Positions 12,606-17,917 of a stretch of 17,917 nt of DNA are shown one piece after another. The translations under genes and the position numbers were made by a program. The notes under the pieces are model-generated. The model ran no database searches, was not told where the DNA came from, and worked only from the letters and a program-made list of their open reading frames with translations. Each line of letters begins with the position of its first letter. The stretch's first letter is position 1. This stretch comes from an uncultured Dermabacteraceae bacterium (lineage in GTDB: Bacteria > Actinomycetota > Actinomycetes > Actinomycetales > Dermabacteraceae), in contig CALTZZ010000041.1 in assembly GCA_943913905.1 (NCBI GenBank), positions 1 through 17,917 on the forward strand, in the 5' to 3' direction.

Positions 12606-14900
12606 TTATCCGAAGTAGCGCGGGAGGGTTCCTTCGCGCACCTCACGGAGTTGAGCCACACTGAATTCGCCGACGCCTTGGATATCGAGCGAGTCGCCAT
12701 CGGTGACGCCGATACGCTGTGCCGGGAAGTTGCGCGCCGTAACCATATCGGTGAAGCGCACCTCTTCGCTTCGCGGCACAGCCACGATGGCGCGAGCATG
12801 TGACTCGGACACGAGCGCTGTGAACGGGTCGATGCCGTCGCGCGCGCACAAGTCATCGAGCACGATGCGGGCACCGGTACCGAAGCGGGTCACTGATTCC
12901 ACGAGCGACTGGAAGAGGCCGCCGTCGCTGAGGTCATGGGCGGCGTCCACCATCCCGTCCCGCGAGGCAGCGACGAGGATTTCAGCGAGTTCGCGTTCGG
13001 AGTCGAGGTCGACGACCGGAGGCTGGCCACCAAGGTGGTCATGGACGACGTCGGCCCATGCCGAACCGGACAGTTCTTCGCGGGTGGTGCCGAGCAGGTA
13101 GATGGCAAGACCCTCCGTGTGCCACCCGGACGGGGTGCGGCGCGCCACGTCGTCGAGCACACCGAGTACGCCCACAACGGGGGTGGGGTGGATTGCCGAA
13201 TCGATGCGTCCCGGCTCGCCCGTGGAGTTGTAGAGCGAGACGTTGCCGCCGGTCACGGGCACTTCGAGTTCCTGGCAGGCGTCGGCCAGACCGGAAATGG
13301 ATTCCACAAACTGCCACATGCGGTCGGGGTCCTCGGGCGAACCGAAGTTGAGGCAGTCGGTCACCGCGAGCGGGAGAGCGCCCGACGTCGCGACGTTGCG
13401 GTATGCCTCTGCGAGGGCAGCGCGGGCGCCTTCCCGCGGGTTCAACATCGTGTACCGGCCGTTGCCATCCGTGGCGATGGCGATTCCGCGGCCGGTTTCT
13501 TCATCGATCCGGATGACCCCGGCGTCGTCCGGCATGGCGAGGGCCGTGTTGCCGCCCACGTAACGGTCGTACTGGTCGGTGACCCAGCCAGCCGACGCAA
13601 GGTTCGGTGCTTCCACGAGCGTCCACAGCTGGTCGGCCATCGCTGCTGCGTCGGACGGGCGCGAAAGGTCTTCCGCACGGTCCTGCTCCAACTGGTCTTG
13701 CCACGAGGGGCGCGCGTACGGGCGATGGTAGGTGGGTCCTTCGTGAGCAACGGTCTTCGGATCCACGTCAACGATACGCTGACCGTAGTGGTCAACCGTG
13801 AGCCGGCCATCGCCGGTCACTTCGCCGATGATTGCTGCTTCCACGTCCCACTTCGCGGTGATCTCAAGGAAACGATCGAGCTTCTCGGGAGTCACGACTG
13901 CCATCATGCGTTCCTGGGATTCGCTCATGAGGATCTCGCCGGCGGTGAGCGACGGGTCTCGCAAGAGAACCTTCTCAAGGTCCACGTGCATGCCCGAATC
14001 GCCGTTACTTGCCAGCTCGCTCGTGGCGCACGAGATGCCTGCGGCGCCGAGATCCTGTATGCCCTCCACGACCTCGTCTGCGAACAGTTCGAGGCAGCAT
14101 TCGATGAGGACCTTCTCCATGAACGGGTCGCCCACCTGCACGCTGGGACGCTTCGCCGGTCCCTCGTCTTCGAATGTCTCAGACGCAAGGATCGACGCAC
14201 CGCCGATGCCGTCGCCGCCGGTGCGGGCACCAAACAGAACCACCTTGTTGCCTGCACCCGTTGCCGACGCGAGGTGAATGTCTTCGTGCCGCAAGACGCC
14301 AACGCCGAGCGCGTTAACGAGCGGGTTCGTCTGGTAGGCGGAATCAAACACGGTCTCGCCGCCAATGTTCGGCAGCCCCAAGCTGTTGCCGTAGCCGCCA
14401 ATGCCTGCCACGACGCCGCTCACTACACGTGCAGTGTCGGGGTGATCGATCGCGCCGAATCGCAGCTGATCCATGACGGCCACCGGGCGGGCACCCATCG
14501 AAATGATGTCGCGGATGATGCCGCCCACGCCCGTTGCCGCCCCCTGGTACGGCTCCACGTAACTGGGGTGGTTGTGGGATTCCACCTTGAAGGTCACGGC
14601 CCAGCCGTCGCCGATGTCTACCACACCCGCGTTTTCACCAATGCCCACGAGCAGGTGCTTCTTCATGGCGTCGGTCTGCTTGTGACCGAACTGCTTCAGG
14701 TGAATCTTCGAGCTCTTGTACGAGCAGTGCTCGGACCACATCACCGAGTACATGGCGAGTTCAGCGTTCGTGGGACGGCGCCCGAGGATCTCGCGGATCT
14801 GCGCGTACTCATCCTCTTTCAGCCCGAGGTCTGCCCAAGGCTGCTGCTCATCGGGGGTGGCGAGTGCGTTGTCGACGGTGTCGGGCTCGTGGGTGCTCAT
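12606..14900 (-). CDS. purL: Phosphoribosylformylglycinamidine synthase subunit PurL (small type)
   Basis: Fourth step of purine synthesis: FGAR + ATP + ammonia to FGAM. At 764 residues this is the small form, which needs PurS and PurQ as partners. Key marks are MWSEHCSYKSSK with the catalytic-region His (H58), and GVGGIIRDIISMGARP and LPNIGGETVFD in the first half. DLGAAGISCATSELA, VTGGNVSLYNST and DLSDGGL follow in the later domains. AAGGA lies 11 bases before the ATG. purQ and purS are not adjacent: the gene lies 41 bases after the acyl-CoA oxidase-like gene on the same strand and could be read through from it. A perfect 10-base palindrome (14930-14939) lies in that gap. Confidence 0.97.
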   Translation of the reverse strand: MSTHEPDTVDNALATPDEQQPWADLGLKEDEYAQIREILGRRPTNAELAMYSVMWSEHCSYKSSKIHLKQFGHKQTDAMKKHLLVGIGENAGVVDIGDGWAVTFKVESHNHPSYVEPYQGAATGVGGIIRDIISMGARPVAVMDQLRFGAIDHPDTARVVSGVVAGIGGYGNSLGLPNIGGETVFDSAYQTNPLVNALGVGVLRHEDIHLASATGAGNKVVLFGARTGGDGIGGASILASETFEDEGPAKRPSVQVGDPFMEKVLIECCLELFADEVVEGIQDLGAAGISCATSELASNGDSGMHVDLEKVLLRDPSLTAGEILMSESQERMMAVVTPEKLDRFLEITAKWDVEAAIIGEVTGDGRLTVDHYGQRIVDVDPKTVAHEGPTYHRPYARPSWQDQLEQDRAEDLSRPSDAAAMADQLWTLVEAPNLASAGWVTDQYDRYVGGNTALAMPDDAGVIRIDEETGRGIAIATDGNGRYTMLNPREGARAALAEAYRNVATSGALPLAVTDCLNFGSPEDPDRMWQFVESISGLADACQELEVPVTGGNVSLYNSTGEPGRIDSAIHPTPVVGVLGVLDDVARRTPSGWHTEGLAIYLLGTTREELSGSAWADVVHDHLGGQPPVVDLDSERELAEILVAASRDGMVDAAHDLSDGGLFQSLVESVTRFGTGARIVLDDLCARDGIDPFTALVSESHARAIVAVPRSEEVRFTDMVTARNFPAQRIGVTDGDSLDIQGVGEFSVAQLREVREGTLPRYFG

Positions 14901-14941
14901 TCGCGGGGCAATCCTTCACGTTGAGGGGCGTTGGCCAACCG

Positions 14942-17029
14942 TCATTTTACGACCTTTTCGCTCACGGGGGCGTGTCGGGAGGCCCGTTCGGTGCGGAAGT
15001 ACTCACGCGCCTCGGTTTGCCGCTCCTCTTCTTCGCCCATCGCGACGGGCGCACGCACGTGTTCGGGCCGCAAATCGAACGCGTTCACGAGCGAAACCAC
15101 ATTGGGGCGTAGCTTCCACAGCAGTCGAGTGATGTAGCCATGAAGAGTGCGGCCGCGCTGCAGCGAGAGGTGGCCACCGAGCAGGTACCAGTCGAGGTGC
15201 TTCTCGATCGTTGTGAGAGCGTAGAGGTCGCGCAGCCGGAACATGATGTGTTGCGTATCGGGATCTTCTATCTCGTTGACGGCCGCGGTGAACGACTGAA
15301 AGCGGAGAACATCGGCGTGAGCCCTCGCGGCGTCAATCATGGCGACCTGGTGCTTGTTCACGAGCACAGAGGCCTCTTCTTTTGACATGCGCGTCGCGGG
15401 CCGGAGCGTCAATGCCAGCTCTTCCACGAGCGAATGCGCACGAGTCATCAGCATGTACTCCTGAAACTGAGGGTCGCGCATACTGGCCGCGGCTCGCTTC
15501 GCACTCCCCGCATCTCCCACGGTTTGCACAAGCCGGAAAAACGGGGTGTGGCGCCGCGCGAGGGTATCTGCGCGGCCCGCGATAAAGCGCCCCACACCGG
15601 CAGCATCCACGTGTGTGAGCTCCCTCGAATACTCTGCGAGCAGTCGTTTGGCCACGAGCTGCAGCAGAACCGTGTTGTCTCCTTCGAACGTCGCATACAC
15701 ATCAAGGTCCTTGCGCAGCTCCGTGAGACGGTTCACCGCCATGTACCCCTGCCCGCCGCACGCTTCGCGGCACTCCTGCAGGGTGTCGAGGGCGAGCCAG
15801 GTAGACGTTGGTTTGAGCGCGGCCGCAAGGGTTTCCAGGTCCTCGCGAGCGTCCGCGTCGTCGTTGCGCCCGCTAAACACGTCGTCGTACGCGCGCAGCA
15901 TGTCGTCGTGCGCGAACTGGCTCGCATAGACCTCGGCCACTTTCGGCAGGAGGCGGTGAAGATGCGTCTGGTAGTCCAGGAGCACTGTTTCGGAGATACC
16001 GTCGGCCCCCGGGAACTGGCGGCGTTCGTTCCCGTACGTGACGGCGATGTTCAAGGCCAGTTGGCTGGCACGCAGGGACGCCCCGGCGATTGAGACCCTG
16101 CCCTGCACAAGCGTGCCGAGCATCGTGAAGAACCGGCGGCCCGGAGAATCAATGGGGGAGCTGTACGTTCCATCCTCGGCAACGTCGCCGTAACGGTTGA
16201 GCAGATTGGTGCGGGGAATCCGCACGTGAGTGAAGGCGATGCGCCCGTTGTCGACTCCGGCAAGCCCGCCTTTGTAGCCGTCATCTTCAATGGTGATTCC
16301 CGGAAGCGGGGCGCCACTGGCGCCGCGGATCGGCACGAAGAAGCAGTGGACACCGTGGTCGACGCCCCGGGTGATGAGCCGTGCGAACACGGTGGCAGCC
16401 CTTGCATGGCATACCGCGTTCCCCAGGTAGTCCTTCGTTGCGGCCCGAAATGGCGTGTGGATCTCGAACTCGTCCGTGTCGGGGAGGTAGGTGGCGGTGG
16501 TGCCAAGCGAGGCGACGTCTGAGCCGTGCCCGATCTCCGTCATCGCGAACGCGCCGGGGAGTCGCAGCTCGAGCGCGTCCCGGACCCATGCGTCGTGGTG
16601 GGTGTCGGTCCCGAGCTGCAGAATCGCGCCCATGAACAGACCCCATTGAACGCCAGCTTTGACCTGGAGTGATGGTGACGCGACCACGAGCTCCTCGAAC
16701 ATGGCCAGGTTGCGCGCGGGCTCGTTCGTGCCGCCGAGTGACTCGGGGAGCATCGCCTCGCTAACTCGGTCCTTGGAGAGGAGCTGAAGCTGGTCAAAGA
16801 CACGGTCGCGTTGGTCCGTTAGTGGCAGGCCAAGGACGTCGTGTAGTTCGGGGTTGGTGACGCGCTCGCGGGATTCCATGCGGGCGTTGTACTGAGACCC
16901 GGCGAGGAGCCGGACCACGAGGTCAACGTCAAGAGTGCGGTCCTTCTTTTCCTCGGCAAGAGCGGCGAGTGTTGGGTTTGGAAGCTTGCGGAGGTCGGCG
17001 GTGATTGTGCGGGTTGTGGGAGTGCTCAT
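14942..17029 (-). CDS. Acyl-CoA oxidase/dehydrogenase family flavoprotein (oxidase-like)
   Basis: A 695-residue flavoenzyme for the first, alpha-beta desaturation step of fatty acyl-CoA oxidation. Classic acyl-CoA dehydrogenases have about 380-400 residues. The length, the doubled C-terminal helical part and motifs match the acyl-CoA oxidase group: FAMTEIGHGSDVASL (161-175), NGRIAFTHVRIPR (261-273), LGTLVQGRVS (304-313) and CREACGGQGYM (420-430). FEGDNT (448-453) contains E449, placed where the family's catalytic base lies. True oxidases pass electrons to O2 and make H2O2, but sequence alone does not settle oxidase versus dehydrogenase. Its ATG overlaps the tetR stop (ATGA) and has GAGGAG 5 bases upstream. 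Confidence 0.9.
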   Translation of the reverse strand: MSTPTTRTITADLRKLPNPTLAALAEEKKDRTLDVDLVVRLLAGSQYNARMESRERVTNPELHDVLGLPLTDQRDRVFDQLQLLSKDRVSEAMLPESLGGTNEPARNLAMFEELVVASPSLQVKAGVQWGLFMGAILQLGTDTHHDAWVRDALELRLPGAFAMTEIGHGSDVASLGTTATYLPDTDEFEIHTPFRAATKDYLGNAVCHARAATVFARLITRGVDHGVHCFFVPIRGASGAPLPGITIEDDGYKGGLAGVDNGRIAFTHVRIPRTNLLNRYGDVAEDGTYSSPIDSPGRRFFTMLGTLVQGRVSIAGASLRASQLALNIAVTYGNERRQFPGADGISETVLLDYQTHLHRLLPKVAEVYASQFAHDDMLRAYDDVFSGRNDDADAREDLETLAAALKPTSTWLALDTLQECREACGGQGYMAVNRLTELRKDLDVYATFEGDNTVLLQLVAKRLLAEYSRELTHVDAAGVGRFIAGRADTLARRHTPFFRLVQTVGDAGSAKRAAASMRDPQFQEYMLMTRAHSLVEELALTLRPATRMSKEEASVLVNKHQVAMIDAARAHADVLRFQSFTAAVNEIEDPDTQHIMFRLRDLYALTTIEKHLDWYLLGGHLSLQRGRTLHGYITRLLWKLRPNVVSLVNAFDLRPEHVRAPVAMGEEEERQTEAREYFRTERASRHAPVSEKVVK

Positions 17030-17748
17030 GAGGTCTCCTCTGAGGTGTCCAATGGTGGAAGCGGTGATTCTGTGAGCCAGCGGACGATCATCGCGGTGAT
17101 GTCGTCAACCGTGAGTTCGGAGAGCGGGTCGTCGGGGGTGGAGCGGATCCATTGTTCGGTCACGGAATGGACCAGGCTGACGGCTCCGGCAGAAAAGAGG
17201 CGCTTTTCGAGCGGCGGCATCGTGTCCGGAAGGATCGAGGCGACGAGCCTGCGGACCGAAGCCAAGAAGAGCCCGAGGCCGGGGGAGGGCTGGGTAACGA
17301 AGTCGAAGAGGTTGCGTGATCGGTGTGCTGCCGTGACGAAGGCGTGCACCATGCCGTGCATCGCTTCTGCGGTGGGTCGCGGTGACTGAGACGCGGGCGG
17401 TGCGGCCTGGGCGGCGAGCTCGCGGTGCATGGCGTTGAAGAGGTGCAGGCCGAGCGCGCGCTGGAGTTCTGATTTGTCGCGGAAGTAGCGGTACAGAATC
17501 GACTTTGAGGTGCCGGAGGCGTGAGCGATCCGGTCCATGGTGACTGCCGGGCCCTCGGCGTGAATGAGTGTGCGCGCCACATCGAGGATTTGGGCTTTGC
17601 GTTCCTCGCGGTGGTGGGACCAACGGGTGGAGCGGCCGTCGGACGTGCGTTTCGGCGCAGGCGCGGTAGAGCCGACGGTCTCCGAGGTGGCGGGCTGAGT
17701 CTGTTGAGGGACTTTGTTCCCGACGCCCTCTTGTGTGATGTGGTTCAT
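17026..17748 (-). CDS. TetR-family transcriptional regulator
   Basis: A 240-residue DNA-binding repressor-type protein. Residues 1-45 are a low-complexity, probably disordered extension. The TetR domain runs about 48-95: REERKAQILDVARTLIHAEG, then the helix-turn-helix with TMDRIAHASGTSKSILYRYF (70-89) and RDKSEL. The C-terminal ligand domain (about 100-230) is alpha-helical and not assignable to a known ligand. The annotated ATG has only a weak upstream AGG, so leaderless translation or a later start inside the extension is possible. The gene is divergent from the thiolase and coupled to the oxidase gene, so control of this beta-oxidation set, with acyl-CoA as a possible effector, is the simplest inference. 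Confidence 0.9.
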   Translation of the reverse strand: MNHITQEGVGNKVPQQTQPATSETVGSTAPAPKRTSDGRSTRWSHHREERKAQILDVARTLIHAEGPAVTMDRIAHASGTSKSILYRYFRDKSELQRALGLHLFNAMHRELAAQAAPPASQSPRPTAEAMHGMVHAFVTAAHRSRNLFDFVTQPSPGLGLFLASVRRLVASILPDTMPPLEKRLFSAGAVSLVHSVTEQWIRSTPDDPLSELTVDDITAMIVRWLTESPLPPLDTSEETS

Positions 17749-17796
17749 GAAACCTAAGGTATCAAGTACTACCGGTTCTATGTAAAGGGGTATCTC
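17749..17796. promoter_or_regulatory. Divergent control region with candidate TetR operator
   Basis: Only 48 bases separate the divergent tetR and thiolase starts. They hold ACCT-A-AGGT (17752-17760), GGTA-N8-TACC (17758-17773) and ACCGGT (17771-17776), overlapping inverted motifs. A weak promoter for tetR is TTTACA (17781-17786 complement) with a 17-base spacer to GATACC. A repressor bound here would block both genes. AAAGGGG (17784-17790) is the thiolase ribosome binding site. Confidence 0.45.
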
Positions 17797-17917
17797 GTGA
17801 CCGCACCATTCAACCGGCCCGGCACTACCGGCGAGGCCAGTGCATACGTCTTGGGCGGCAACCGCCTGCCCTTCGGCAAGATAGGCGGCGCATACCGCGG
17901 AGTCTCCAACCGAGACC
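17797..17917 (+). CDS. Thiolase (acetyl-CoA C-acyltransferase), 5' part
   Basis: The window ends after 40 codons. From a GTG start (AAAGGGG 6 bases upstream) the protein reads AYVLGGNRLPFGKIGGAYRG near residues 17-36, then VSNRD. This is the N-terminal pattern of the thiolase family, especially FadI/FadA-type beta-ketothiolases (YVxGGxRxPFxxxxGxY). The catalytic Cys lies beyond the window. It is divergent from tetR. A full-length partner such as a 3-hydroxyacyl-CoA dehydrogenase may follow downstream, but this is not visible. Confidence 0.85.
   Translation, partial: MTAPFNRPGTTGEASAYVLGGNRLPFGKIGGAYRGVSNRD

Noticed and set aside
12936..14924. 662-codon open frame opposite purL
   Set aside because: It mirrors purL on the other strand in GC-rich DNA. 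It has no family resemblance, is rich in Arg/His/Val/Gly without domains, and purL is certain.
14930..14939. Palindrome GTTGGCCAAC as a purine-repressor operator
   Set aside because: It does not resemble known PurR or purine boxes; ten-base palindromes arise by chance in GC-rich DNA. Kept only as a side note.

Overview
The window is a GC-rich chromosomal segment of an actinobacterium (Actinomycetota). The evidence is the gene order, the actinobacterial style of the ribosomal proteins (Ala/Glu-rich L17 tail, Arg/Gly/Asn-rich S5 head), the short-LID adenylate kinase, and the wall-hydrolase and beta-oxidation genes. S4 (rpsD) is not between rpsK and rpoA. That matches streptomycetes, bifidobacteria and micrococci better than mycobacteria or corynebacteria. 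I cannot name a genus.

Positions 1-8779 (+ strand) hold the end of the S10/spc ribosomal cluster joined to the alpha cluster: rpsH (3' part), rplF, rplR, rpsE, rpmD, rplO, secY, adk, map, infA, rpmJ, rpsM, rpsK, rpoA, rplQ. Many genes touch or overlap (rplF/rplR, rpsE/rpmD, secY/adk). Several internal gaps carry hairpins: a strong 14-bp stem between rplO and secY, one after map, a GC-rich folded leader before rpsM, and a stem plus T6 run before rpsK. A very strong intrinsic terminator closes the block after rplQ. The usual follower truA is absent.

Positions 9114-12240 (- strand) hold a two-gene unit. A Tat-type signal-peptide PGRP/amidase with three C-terminal S-layer-homology (SLH) domains overlaps by 14 bases a polysaccharide pyruvyl transferase family gene. 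In Firmicutes, SLH domains bind pyruvylated secondary wall polymer, so this pair may be a self-contained anchor-and-ligand module. It is the most interesting feature here.

Positions 12241-12605 contain no convincing gene. They hold the leader of the amidase gene and a 33-bp tandem repeat (three units plus flanking remnants) that can fold with inverted copies beside it.

Positions 12606-17748 (- strand) hold tetR, an acyl-CoA oxidase-like gene and purL (FGAM synthase, small type), in that transcription order. tetR and the oxidase gene overlap by 4 bases. purL stands apart from purQ/purS. At 17797 a thiolase gene begins divergently and runs off the window. The TetR regulator, oxidase and thiolase look like a fatty-acid beta-oxidation locus controlled from the 48-bp gap between tetR and the thiolase.
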